Virus record (IMG/VR): IMGVR_UViG_3300021961_000287
Span: 1 to 36,157 of that record
Source: a virus
Reading direction: 5' to 3' (one strand)
Length of the DNA: 36,157 nucleotides
The notes below the pieces were generated by a model, which had not been told where the DNA came from, did no database searches, and saw only the letters and a program-made list of their open reading frames with translations. The position numbers and the translations under genes are program-made. Positions 11,643 through 18,747 of the stretch are shown piece after piece (the first letter of the stretch is position 1; every line of letters begins with the position of its first letter).

Positions 11643-11802
11643 GAGCGTCCTCAGCTCATAAAAAATGAGTGGCACTAGGAAAGACTAGGGCATATCCCAT
11701 GCCTTACAAGTGGTGTTGAAAATAGACACCGTGGTGACGCCGGAAGAGACCGGGGTATTGCTCTCCTCAAGCACACATACATACACATTGGAGAAACAAA
11801 AA
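11643..11802 (+). ncRNA. Hairpin-rich 5' leader of the 11803-12179 operon
   Basis: At least five consecutive short stem-loops: CTGAG-CGTC-CTCAG (11641-11654), CTCAT/ATGAG (11655-11669), GGCAT-ATCCC-ATGCC (11689-11703), GGTGT/ACACC (11712-11730) and CCGG/CCGG (11740-11753), plus a possible CTAG/CTAG. The ribosome binding site GGAGAAAC follows at about 11790. No riboswitch class is recognised. An unusually folded leader or a separate RNA. Confidence 0.5.
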
Positions 11803-11997
11803 ATGAAGACTATCCTAAACTGGATGTCATTTCCGTTACGAGCATTAGCTTATTTTTTCGAAAACATTAATAACGCCAAAGGTATTGAAGACTACCTAGG
11901 GCAAGCCACAGACCATGCAGATCTTGAGCGTCGTCTCAACAATCTTCGCTATGGTAATCACTTTGGTTTTGATAGAATGAAAGGAACAAGACTATGA
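11803..11997 (+). CDS. DUF3563-like small protein, 64 aa
   Basis: MKTILNWMSFPLRALAYFFE, then an acidic middle, then DYLGQATDHADLERRLNNLR and a polar tail. The YL.QA.D..DLERR.. segment is the pattern of DUF3563, small bacterial proteins of unknown function; the N-terminal part is an amphipathic, possibly membrane-touching helix. The ATG at 11803 follows GGAGAAAC; a longer GTG frame from 11710 would run through the hairpin leader and is rejected. It overlaps the next gene by ATGA. Confidence 0.65.
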   Translation: MKTILNWMSFPLRALAYFFENINNAKGIEDYLGQATDHADLERRLNNLRYGNHFGFDRMKGTRL

Positions 11998-12179
11998 CCG
12001 TAACAGTATTTGATAGAAAATTAGAAATTGAAAACCCTTTTAAAGGCTTTGGTAAGAAGTTTTGGGCTAAGTTGGAAAAATGGGGCGAGGTACATGCTCA
12101 AACCGTTATTCGTCAGCATTGGCATCAACTTGATCTAGACACCCAAAGAGAATTTCTTAAGCGTTGGAAAAACAAGTAA
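11994..12179 (+). CDS. Small hypothetical protein, 61 aa
   Basis: MTVTVFDRKLEIENPFKGFG, then a helical tryptophan-rich part (KKFWAKLEKWGEVHAQ) and a basic end (REFLKRWKNK). Coupled to the DUF3563-like gene through ATGA and driven by the same late promoter. No family recognised. Confidence 0.6.
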   Translation: MTVTVFDRKLEIENPFKGFGKKFWAKLEKWGEVHAQTVIRQHWHQLDLDTQREFLKRWKNK

Positions 12180-12186
12180 TAGAGTA

Positions 12187-12210
12187 GGGAGGAGAATTAA
12201 TTTTCCTCCC
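12187..12210. terminator. Palindrome between convergent genes
   Basis: GGGAGGA (12187-12193) pairs with TCCTCCC (12204-12210); the inner AATTAATT extends the match. It covers the stop codon of the minus-strand gene at 12197 and follows the plus-strand stop at 12179. T-runs are short on both sides. Confidence 0.45.
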
Positions 12211-12964
12211 ATCTCTCTATATCTTCTTCAATACATTCCTTGCCATATTGAATTTCAATTATTGCACAAGGCTCGGGAAATGGATTCATTAACTGATGCC
12301 ACATTGTGTTAGGAATGAATGTACTCTGCAAAGGTCCCATAACAACAGGATCTTGTGTTTCATCAATACTATTGATTACACAAGAGCCTTTGTATACCAT
12401 CCAAAACTCACTGCGCTTGGCATGACGTTGCATGGATAATTTCTGTCCTGGTTCGACTACTAGTTCTTTAACTTTAACACCTTCCGACTCAAAAAGTACT
12501 CGATAATAGCCCCATGGGCGCATGGTTTTAGGTGCTTGTATATTTTCTACTAGTGTACTACTGCTATTTCGTTTGTCGGTGCCGCCAACGCCAAATTTAA
12601 AAGAACATTTAGCATGACCAATCCACATACGTTCTTCTTTGGGTAGATCTTCTTTGCTGGCTCGGTCGCCACCGTTACAAAATACAACATGTTCTGCACC
12701 ATATGATAACGCTTTAAATATTGCGCCACTTGCTGATCCGTCTGAATCATCCCAAGTAATAACTCTATCTACACCAGCCAGTGCTTTTACAATAGCCACA
12801 CGTTCTTGTATGGGCATAAACACAAAACCTTTTTTGCGAGCAAGCCATTCGTCACTGTTTAAGCCAACCCAAACTTGTTCGCCATGCTCTTTAGCGGCAC
12901 GAATCATTTCAATGTGCCCACTGTGTATAGGATCAAATCCACCTGTTACTAGTGCTACTTTCAT
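12197..12964 (-). CDS. Fusion: HIGH-type nucleotidyltransferase + mannose-6-P-isomerase-type cupin
   Basis: Two domains. Residues 1 to ~143 are a nucleotidyltransferase of the TagD/RfaE-domain-2 kind: GGFDPIHSGHIEMI (8-21), LNSDEW (35-40), CNGGD (96-100) and SSSTLVENI (134-142) at the usual ISTT position. Residues ~148-255 match the cupin end of type II mannose-6-phosphate isomerases: MRPWGYY (148-154), PGQKLSMQRHAKRSEFWMV (172-190), IPNTMWHQLMNP (218-229), IEIQYGKECIEEDIERW (236-252). The cupin half would interconvert fructose-6-P and mannose-6-P, or act as a related sugar epimerase/isomerase; the first half would activate a sugar- or polyol-phosphate with CTP or ATP. It overlaps the methyltransferase stop by ATGA, and may act with the phosphomannomutase at 4969-5709. 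The exact substrate is unknown. Confidence 0.8.
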   Translation of the reverse strand: MKVALVTGGFDPIHSGHIEMIRAAKEHGEQVWVGLNSDEWLARKKGFVFMPIQERVAIVKALAGVDRVITWDDSDGSASGAIFKALSYGAEHVVFCNGGDRASKEDLPKEERMWIGHAKCSFKFGVGGTDKRNSSSTLVENIQAPKTMRPWGYYRVLFESEGVKVKELVVEPGQKLSMQRHAKRSEFWMVYKGSCVINSIDETQDPVVMGPLQSTFIPNTMWHQLMNPFPEPCAIIEIQYGKECIEEDIERWEEN

Positions 12965-13716
12965 AATACGTGTCTATGCCAATCCTTGTCAAACCATTTA
13001 GTTATTAGTTCTTCTTGTCTAATATATCCATTGGTCTCTAAACTCTTAATTGCGCTTACATGAATTAACTGCTTATCTGCTAACTCATACAAACTTGTTT
13101 TTGGATCCAGCGGATCTCCAGATTTATATACCGCCGCATGAATCCACGGAACATAATCGTGTGCTTCAACTTTAAAATATGCGTCATTGCAATCAAAACC
13201 ACACACCGCTAACATATACATCAAGTTAATAATGTTGTGTGAATATAGTGTTCCGTTGTGAACACGAAAATGTATTTTGTTGTTGACATATCCTGCATAC
13301 TGTGGCATGACAATAACTAGCATGCCATCTTTGACCATCATTTTGTTCCAGTTGCGAAGTGTTTGCAAAGGATTGATAGCATATTGGAATGCGTTATGAC
13401 TCCATAATAAATCAATTTTACTTCCAACAACTCCTTCGTTTTCAAAGTCGTTGGTTATTTGTTTAATGTTTGGTAATTTTTTTACTTCTAAATCTAATGC
13501 ATCATTTATGTCAACACAAACTACATTATAATTTCTAGGTTCGGCTTTGTCGTCTCTGGTTGTTAGTGTTGCCCACCATCGAGCATCCAGCCCAGCACCG
13601 CATCCAAAGTCTGCAATATTATTGATGCTATCTAAGAAAGAATCGTATTGATATATTTGATTAAGTGTTTTAAGACTATGCAGGTGACTTTGCTGAGGGC
13701 TTATAAATTGATCCAT
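12961..13716 (-). CDS. SAM-dependent class I methyltransferase
   Basis: 251 aa. The SAM-binding motif I is IADFGCGAGLDARWW (about 33-47), followed by VVCVDIND (motif II acidic residue, about 65-72) and the motif IV-like region IDLLWSHNAFQYAINPLQTL (about 102-121). The C-terminal part (HDYVPWIHAAVYKSGD) probably binds the substrate. I recall related methyltransferases in T4-like cyanophages; sugars, lipids or small metabolites are possible substrates. Co-translation with the nucleotidyltransferase-cupin fusion (ATGA overlap) suggests it modifies a sugar in the same pathway. Its first 41 bases overlap the preceding gene. Confidence 0.8.
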   Translation of the reverse strand: MDQFISPQQSHLHSLKTLNQIYQYDSFLDSINNIADFGCGAGLDARWWATLTTRDDKAEPRNYNVVCVDINDALDLEVKKLPNIKQITNDFENEGVVGSKIDLLWSHNAFQYAINPLQTLRNWNKMMVKDGMLVIVMPQYAGYVNNKIHFRVHNGTLYSHNIINLMYMLAVCGFDCNDAYFKVEAHDYVPWIHAAVYKSGDPLDPKTSLYELADKQLIHVSAIKSLETNGYIRQEELITKWFDKDWHRHVL

Positions 13717-13966
13717 GTTTGAGAATATCCAATGTTACTTGTTTACTATAATTATCTAGTTTGGATCCAAACTTTTGATTTAATTTATTGATGCTATCTT
13801 TATCATCATCGAACAGTGTAAGTTGTCTAAGTTGTAGTGCATACATGTCAAGTTCTGTCTGCCAACGCTGTAGTTTAAACATGTCCTGCCATTCTGCTTT
13901 GGGTTTAGCTTCACGCAATGCTTCCCAACGATCTAGGTTTTTTCTAATACTATTGGAGTGTAACAT
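13676..13966 (-). CDS. Hypothetical phage protein, 96 aa
   Basis: Mostly helical, charged protein (MLHSNSIRKNLDRWEALREA; later QTELDMYALQLRQLTLFDDD). It starts 17 bases inside the uvsY gene's end and overlaps the methyltransferase start by 41 bases, so it lies in the tightly packed recombination operon. No family recognised. A link to UvsY or UvsX is conceivable from position only. Confidence 0.65.
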   Translation of the reverse strand: MLHSNSIRKNLDRWEALREAKPKAEWQDMFKLQRWQTELDMYALQLRQLTLFDDDKDSINKLNQKFGSKLDNYSKQVTLDILKHGSIYKPSAKSPA

Positions 13967-14405
13967 CTTCCATGCCCGCCGTGCGTAGTTTTACAATATG
14001 TCCGAGCATCCATTGCTTGTTATCCAATCCTTTGTGTATACCTAACCACTTGTTTCGCAACAAGCTCACTTCATTGATAAGAGTTTCAAAGTCAATAACT
14101 TCATCTTCGCCGTCAACATACTTCTCAGCATCTCTACTACTTAATGCCCGTGAGTACTTTTCTAAATATTTCTGAAAATGTTTACGACGTATTTTACGTA
14201 GCTGTATATTGAGAAATTCGAGCACCGCTTCAATCTCTTGTAGTTGATTAAAACGGTGCTCGGTAATTCCTGGCATTTCTTTTAAGTTAATTTCAATGAT
14301 TCCTGATATACTAGCATCTTTACGAGCTTTCTGAAGTTCAGCTTCATAGTATGCTATAAAGTTAGGAAGTTCAGCTAAATCATTGACTACTTTATTATAC
14401 CACAT
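13950..14405 (-). CDS. uvsY: UvsY-like recombination mediator
   Basis: T4 UvsY helps load UvsX on gp32-covered single-stranded DNA. This 151-aa protein has the length and all-helical make-up of the family (T4 UvsY is 137 aa), with the RRKHFQKYLEKYSRALSSRD and AEKYVDGEDEVIDFETLINE stretches and the WLGIHKGLDNKQWMLGHIVK segment that I recall from cyanophage UvsY proteins. It lies downstream of gp32 and uvsX in the same operon. The start at 14405 has no strong ribosome binding site. Confidence 0.82.
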   Translation of the reverse strand: MWYNKVVNDLAELPNFIAYYEAELQKARKDASISGIIEINLKEMPGITEHRFNQLQEIEAVLEFLNIQLRKIRRKHFQKYLEKYSRALSSRDAEKYVDGEDEVIDFETLINEVSLLRNKWLGIHKGLDNKQWMLGHIVKLRTAGMEDVTLQ

Positions 14406-14413
14406 AGATTAAT

Positions 14414-14662
14414 TCAGTCTTCGTAATCCCAGTTCATTTCATCTTCGTCATCCGCATAATCTTCAAAGTCATAATCATCATATGCACTTTTAAGATATTC
14501 GCAATTTGTTGATGACACAAAATCTTGTAAATCACGTTCGTCTATTGTATCAACGAGTAAACCCATTAAATGATCTGCGGCACCTTGACGGTTTGCTGCC
14601 GGAACATAATCTAATAGAATATTGTAAGTTGTTACCAGACTATCCATGTCAATATCGCTCAT
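14414..14662 (-). CDS. Acidic hypothetical protein between uvsX and uvsY, 82 aa
   Basis: MSDIDMDSLVTTYNILLDYV and a strongly acidic tail (YDDYDFEDYADDEDEMNWDY). I chose the ATG at 14662, one base beyond the uvsX stop, because AGAGGT lies 7 bases before it; an alternative upstream TTG would overlap uvsX. The acidic tail resembles those of proteins that mimic or compete for DNA-binding surfaces, which would suit a place in the recombination operon, but that is inference. Confidence 0.7.
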   Translation of the reverse strand: MSDIDMDSLVTTYNILLDYVPAANRQGAADHLMGLLVDTIDERDLQDFVSSTNCEYLKSAYDDYDFEDYADDEDEMNWDYED

Positions 14663-14663
14663 A

Positions 14664-15734
14664 TTATACCTCTTGTTCAACGACCTCTTCAGGTTCAGTA
14701 TCTACCTCTAGGACAATAGGCTCTCGATAATTTTGCATTATGGAGTCTAAGCATCCGTCGGTATTACGTTCCCAGGCTTTGCGATACTGTTTTACTTCAG
14801 TACCATCTACCAAGTCGTATTTAAGCATGTTACCAGATTTTTGCAACATGCCTTTCTTTTCAAACAAGTCTACTAGGCCGCTGTAAGGATCCATACCTGT
14901 TTCGTATGGAATCTTAACCTGGACTGCTTCGAAAGGTTTTGCATAACGAGTTTTCATAACTTTACAAGCGGCACGAATACCATTCACATCGCTTACTTTG
15001 TTGCCATCTTCGTCTTCTTTGAGCTTGAGCTTACGCATAGCAACCACAATACTTGATGCATACACAAAGCCTTGTCCGCCCGAGATCTTATCATCTGGAT
15101 CAAACATATCTTGTGAAGCATATGTATGGTTAGTACACACCATGCCAACGTTGTGCGATCCAAACATATTAACACAGTTGCGTACCAATGCTGTTAGTGC
15201 TTTGGGCTTACGACCCATGTCGCCTTTAAGATCGCCCTTGTCAAATTGATCTACGTCAGTAGGTGTGAGCAACATACCCAAGCTATCAATAACAAACAAT
15301 ACCTTGGGTCGTTCTTCTTCAGACATACTCTTGTAGTCTGCCATGAACGTGCTAATAGTTTTGGCAACGTCGTCAATCATGCTCATGCTTAGTTTTAGCA
15401 GTTTGCTCTCGTCTGTGTCAACACCTAGAGCATGTAGCCATGCTTCATCTAGTGCGTTTTCACTATCAATGAGAACAACAAAAATGCCTTGCTCTTGAGC
15501 ATTCTTAACAATGTTGCCGGAGACAAAGTAACTTTTGCCAGCGCCGCTCTCGCCAGCAAATACAGTTACCTTACCCATAGGAACTCCCTTGTCAAACTCT
15601 CCGCTGACAAGATAATTTAGTGCATAGTTTCCTGTTGAGATCCAATCTGTAGGATCATGGAAACCAATAGTCAATCCGTTGATTGACTTTGTAATGTCTT
15701 TACGAAATTTACTTACGTCAAATGGTTTAGCCAT
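14664..15734 (-). CDS. uvsX: UvsX, RecA-like recombinase
   Basis: Forms filaments on single-stranded DNA and drives strand exchange for repair and recombination-dependent replication. 356 aa (T4 UvsX is 391). Walker A GESGAGKS (about 61-68), Walker B VLFVIDSLGML (about 145-155), the L1/L2 DNA-binding region around KGDMGRKPKALTALVRNCVN and CTNHTYASQDMFDPDDKISG, and a C-terminal acidic tail (DTEPEEVVEQEV). It follows gp32 after the folded RNA candidate at 15761-15842. Confidence 0.96.
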   Translation of the reverse strand: MAKPFDVSKFRKDITKSINGLTIGFHDPTDWISTGNYALNYLVSGEFDKGVPMGKVTVFAGESGAGKSYFVSGNIVKNAQEQGIFVVLIDSENALDEAWLHALGVDTDESKLLKLSMSMIDDVAKTISTFMADYKSMSEEERPKVLFVIDSLGMLLTPTDVDQFDKGDLKGDMGRKPKALTALVRNCVNMFGSHNVGMVCTNHTYASQDMFDPDDKISGGQGFVYASSIVVAMRKLKLKEDEDGNKVSDVNGIRAACKVMKTRYAKPFEAVQVKIPYETGMDPYSGLVDLFEKKGMLQKSGNMLKYDLVDGTEVKQYRKAWERNTDGCLDSIMQNYREPIVLEVDTEPEEVVEQEV

Positions 15735-15760
15735 ATTTTCTCACCTTATTAAAAAGAAAA

Positions 15761-15842
15761 GATGGGGGATATCAAACCCTAGGGTCACTGTATCATTTAG
15801 CACTCTACACCAACACTAAAGTTGGAATGACAGAGCCCCATC
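15761..15842 (-). ncRNA. Folded RNA candidate in the gp32-uvsX gap
   Basis: An outer stem GATGGGG/CCCCATC (15836-15842 with 15761-15767) encloses a second helix (TGTCATT with AATG-AT-ACA) capped by a hairpin CCAAC-TTTAGT-GTTGG (15810-15825 region) and a short ACCCTAGGGT palindrome. It is followed 27 bases later by the uvsX start. It could be a regulatory leader that sets the gp32:UvsX ratio. No known class recognised. Confidence 0.5.
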
Positions 15843-15861
15843 ATACTGCTCACGCTTCTAT

Positions 15862-16851
15862 TTAATTAGAAGCCTGTCTACTACGAATCATTGCGAGGAT
15901 GTCTTCAGTCCTCTTAGAGGATCCGCTATCTTCAGTAACAGGGGCAACCTCTGCTACTGGTGCTTCTGCGACAGCCGACTCAGTTTGTTCAACTTGAGCT
16001 GGAGCAGGTGTAGGTGCTGGTGCTGGAGCCGGTGTAGAGCTCTCAGAAGCTTTTGCTCCACCACCTACAAATCCGTTGGGCTTGTAATAACTTGCCCAAC
16101 GGTCCGGATCATATGCTTGACCATCAACTGATGCTTCAAACATTTCTACTAGAACCTTAAGGTCTGTTTCGTTTGGTTTTTTAGGTAAGAAATCAGCAAG
16201 ATTATGAAGACCGTACTGATCAACTGCCGCACGTTCTACTTCGGTGAGTGCAGTTTCCTTACGAGCATACTTGGAAGTACTGTAGTCAGCATATCCACCC
16301 TTGCTGGTCTTAACGACACTAAAGTCTAGACCACGCTCGTAATCAGTTGGAAGTTCTTCCATCTCTGGGTCCATCAAAGCCGCTTTAACAATGTTAAAGA
16401 TCTGAGGACTAATAATAAACCTACGGATTGGGTTCTCAGGCGTTGAGTCGTCTGCTAGAGAGCTTTCACGTACAAAGCCCTGGAACAAGTAAGAACGCTT
16501 CTTCCAGTACTTGCGACCCATTTCCTCAAGACTTGCGTCTTTGAACCATGTACGTACTTCTGCAAGAATAGGACAAGAGTCGCCCCACATTTCTACGCAA
16601 GGTACCTGCACAATCTGAGGTTTGCTGTTAACGTCTCCTTTGATTCCATTGAATGGAAGTCGAATCATGTTACGCTCTACCCAAAAGAAATCGTTCTTTG
16701 AGTCTGCGTCTGGAAGGAAACGGATTCGGGAAGTTGTACCCTCTGGGATATTCCAATGAGGGAAAATGGCGTTGTCGCCACCTGTTGTGCTACCGCTTGT
16801 GCGGTTTTCTTGAGCCTGAAGTTTTGCTCGGATTTCAGCCAATGTAGCCAT
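15862..16851 (-). CDS. 32: gp32, single-stranded DNA-binding protein
   Basis: Coats single-stranded DNA at the replication fork and during recombination. 329 aa (T4 gp32 is 301). The core has the order typical of marine T4-like gp32: NAIFPHWNIPEGTTSRIRFL (about 27-46), FFWVERNMIRLPFNGIKGD, the PCVEMWGDSCP cysteine pair and YWKKRSYLFQGFVRES. The C-terminal third is a Pro/Ala-rich linker (PAPAPAPTPAPAQ) ending in an acidic and then a basic helix (RTEDILAMIRSRQASN). AAAGGAG precedes the ATG, and a sigma70-like promoter is at 16910-16938, fitting early or middle expression. Confidence 0.93.
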   Translation of the reverse strand: MATLAEIRAKLQAQENRTSGSTTGGDNAIFPHWNIPEGTTSRIRFLPDADSKNDFFWVERNMIRLPFNGIKGDVNSKPQIVQVPCVEMWGDSCPILAEVRTWFKDASLEEMGRKYWKKRSYLFQGFVRESSLADDSTPENPIRRFIISPQIFNIVKAALMDPEMEELPTDYERGLDFSVVKTSKGGYADYSTSKYARKETALTEVERAAVDQYGLHNLADFLPKKPNETDLKVLVEMFEASVDGQAYDPDRWASYYKPNGFVGGGAKASESSTPAPAPAPTPAPAQVEQTESAVAEAPVAEVAPVTEDSGSSKRTEDILAMIRSRQASN

Positions 16852-16909
16852 AATGTTTTCTCCTTTAATGTGCCATAATGTTTGCTTGTTTGCCTAAGCA
16901 CATACACAC

Positions 16910-16938
16910 AGTATATGCTAGTTTTATTTAGCAGTCAA
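16910..16938 (-). promoter_or_regulatory. sigma70-like promoter of gp32
   Basis: TTGACT (16933-16938), 17-base spacer, TATACT (16910-16915) on the minus strand. The spacer also contains GCTAAATA, a possible degenerate late element, so the gene may be used at two times. Confidence 0.7.
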
Positions 16939-16969
16939 AGGGAAATTTTACCAAAAAGTTAGTTTTGAG

Positions 16970-18733
16970 TTATTTGGAAAGGCCAGCTAACTTACGTAAA
17001 CCAGTTAATTCTTTTTCTGAGTAATCTTTTGAACTTAGCTGTACTGATTTTGCTTTGGGCATTGCCTTGGCTATATTTTCAGCTGACTTTTTAATCTCAG
17101 CTTGAGCATACTTAGCAATATCATTACCCATGGAAGAAACGTTTACAGATTCTGCTGGTTCTTCAGCTGGTGCCTCTGCATCTGCTGGTTCTTCAGCTGG
17201 TGCCTCTGCATCTGCTGGTTCCTCTGCATCTGCTGGTTCTTCAGCTTCGGGTTTCCAAGTTTTTAGGTATTCAAATATTTTAGCCATTGATTCTTCAATG
17301 TCTCTGCTTACTGATGCATTACCAGTAACTATGTCTTTGTGTACTTTAGTAAACCATTTTACAATAGTTGGGCGAGCATCAGCTTCTGGACCTTTAACCT
17401 CTGCTAGTTCATACAAGTTATCAAAAAGTTCATCGTCGCCAAAAATGTCATACATTGCAGATGTAGCATCGTTGCCTTCAGGACCAAACTGGATTGGTTT
17501 AGCAAAGATACGCTTAAACTTTTCAACATCTTCGTCGCTCTCGGGCAATGCCCAAGTACCTTCGGTTATTTCTGATTCGTTGTAGTTTGTTTGCGATAGA
17601 GTATTCATATCACTACCAAAGTTTGAAAATGCCTGGGCAGATACTGATAGCATATTCCGATTTGATGTAGTTGGTGCAATGACGCCGCCCTTACCAGATG
17701 GCTTTGATTTTCCAAACATCTTTCCTACAGTTTTACCTATTAATCCAGCAAATTCGTTTAAACCTTCTTTTCTTACATAGGCTTTGTATACAAACGGTAA
17801 TGCTTCTTCAATGCGTTGATCCAGGAAACGTTTTGTAAAACTATCTTTAAGAGTGTCCTGATCTTCCATTTCAATTGATTCTGGTGCCATATAGTCTTCC
17901 CAAAATGCTTGATAGCCTTTTGGTGTACTCATTCTATCTAAACCCTTACGACATTCGTAATAGCGTTCTCTAGCACATTCAACTAGACCAGGAACTTCTT
18001 CGCTTTCAAATGCTTCAACGTTACGTGTAGCACGTAGAAACTTGCTTAGATGTTTCATTTCTTCAACTAGTGCATAAATCTCTTGTGTACGGTCATCTGA
18101 GATCATACCACCGTGTGCGATATGTTGTCCTACTGCACGAGCACCTCTTAGATTTGTAAATGGTAATCTAAAACGCTCACCTAGATTGTTTTCAACAAAA
18201 ATAACATCAATATTACGACTACGTGCGCCACGCTTATCCTCATCAACTGCTGTGCGATGTCTAATAATTAAACGTGTTTCTCCTACGTGATCGTAGCTTT
18301 TCTTTCTAGTACCGTACATTCTACTTTCCTGAATATCTAATTCACTTGATTTCCAATTGCCATTGTTTGTTTGTTGTTTGATATCTCTGAGATTCAAAGA
18401 ACTGCGATTGATATCTCTGGTATCAAATGTTAGCATGTTTCTTCTAGCAAATCTACGCATTTCTTTTAAAAATGTAAACCAATCATCCTGTTCCTCTTTG
18501 GTAAGTTTATTGGATAGATCTTTGCTAAAGTAAATCTTTAGTGATTGATCGTCAATGATGCTAACAGTAACATTACCAAAGTTATTTCCATCTATACTAT
18601 AATCAAAATTATAAAAACGTGCTTGTGTTGGGTTGTCTGTAGCTCTAGCATTTTCGTCACCAAGACTTATACGCTCAAAGCGGCTTCGTAGCTTGTCAAA
18701 AAGTGCTTCTGCTATGCTGTCAAGTTCTTTCAT
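16970..18733 (-). CDS. Unknown phage protein with A/E/P repeat, 587 aa
   Basis: Located just after the large terminase. N-terminal part (1 to ~230): MKELDSIAEALFDKLRSRFE, FYNFDYSIDGNNFGNVTVSI, and a beta-rich MYGTRKKSYDHVGETRLIIR region. Middle (~230-370): helical, with ECARERYYECRKGLDRMSTP. Then a Gly/Lys stretch (GKMFGKSKPSGKGG), a TWALPESDEDVEKFKRIF segment, and near residues 497-528 an EEPADAEAPA repeat. The end is basic (YSEKELTGLRKLAGLSK). I recall a homologue in pelagic T4-like phages, with no function. The late-like GGTAAATAC 4 bases before the ATG and the place suggest a virion-related protein. Confidence 0.7.
   Translation of the reverse strand: MKELDSIAEALFDKLRSRFERISLGDENARATDNPTQARFYNFDYSIDGNNFGNVTVSIIDDQSLKIYFSKDLSNKLTKEEQDDWFTFLKEMRRFARRNMLTFDTRDINRSSLNLRDIKQQTNNGNWKSSELDIQESRMYGTRKKSYDHVGETRLIIRHRTAVDEDKRGARSRNIDVIFVENNLGERFRLPFTNLRGARAVGQHIAHGGMISDDRTQEIYALVEEMKHLSKFLRATRNVEAFESEEVPGLVECARERYYECRKGLDRMSTPKGYQAFWEDYMAPESIEMEDQDTLKDSFTKRFLDQRIEEALPFVYKAYVRKEGLNEFAGLIGKTVGKMFGKSKPSGKGGVIAPTTSNRNMLSVSAQAFSNFGSDMNTLSQTNYNESEITEGTWALPESDEDVEKFKRIFAKPIQFGPEGNDATSAMYDIFGDDELFDNLYELAEVKGPEADARPTIVKWFTKVHKDIVTGNASVSRDIEESMAKIFEYLKTWKPEAEEPADAEEPADAEAPAEEPADAEAPAEEPAESVNVSSMGNDIAKYAQAEIKKSAENIAKAMPKAKSVQLSSKDYSEKELTGLRKLAGLSK
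17151..17246 (-). repeat. 30-bp tandem repeat encoding EEPADAEAPA
   Basis: Two full identical 30-bp units (17151-17180 and 17181-17210) followed by two shortened units. A typical slippage-prone coding repeat forming a flexible acidic linker. Confidence 0.9.
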
Positions 18734-18747
18734 AGTAGTATTTACCT

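Noticed and set aside
11710-11802. GTG-started N-terminal extension of the DUF3563-like gene
   Set aside because: It would be translated through the hairpins, while the ATG at 11803 has a good ribosome binding site.
11643-11802. Known riboswitch class in the leader
   Set aside because: I could not match the hairpins to the conserved cores of SAM, glycine, cobalamin or preQ1 riboswitches.
17130-17585. Plus-strand Ser/Ala-rich frame
   Set aside because: It is the antisense shadow of the EEPADAEAPA repeat region of the 587-aa gene.
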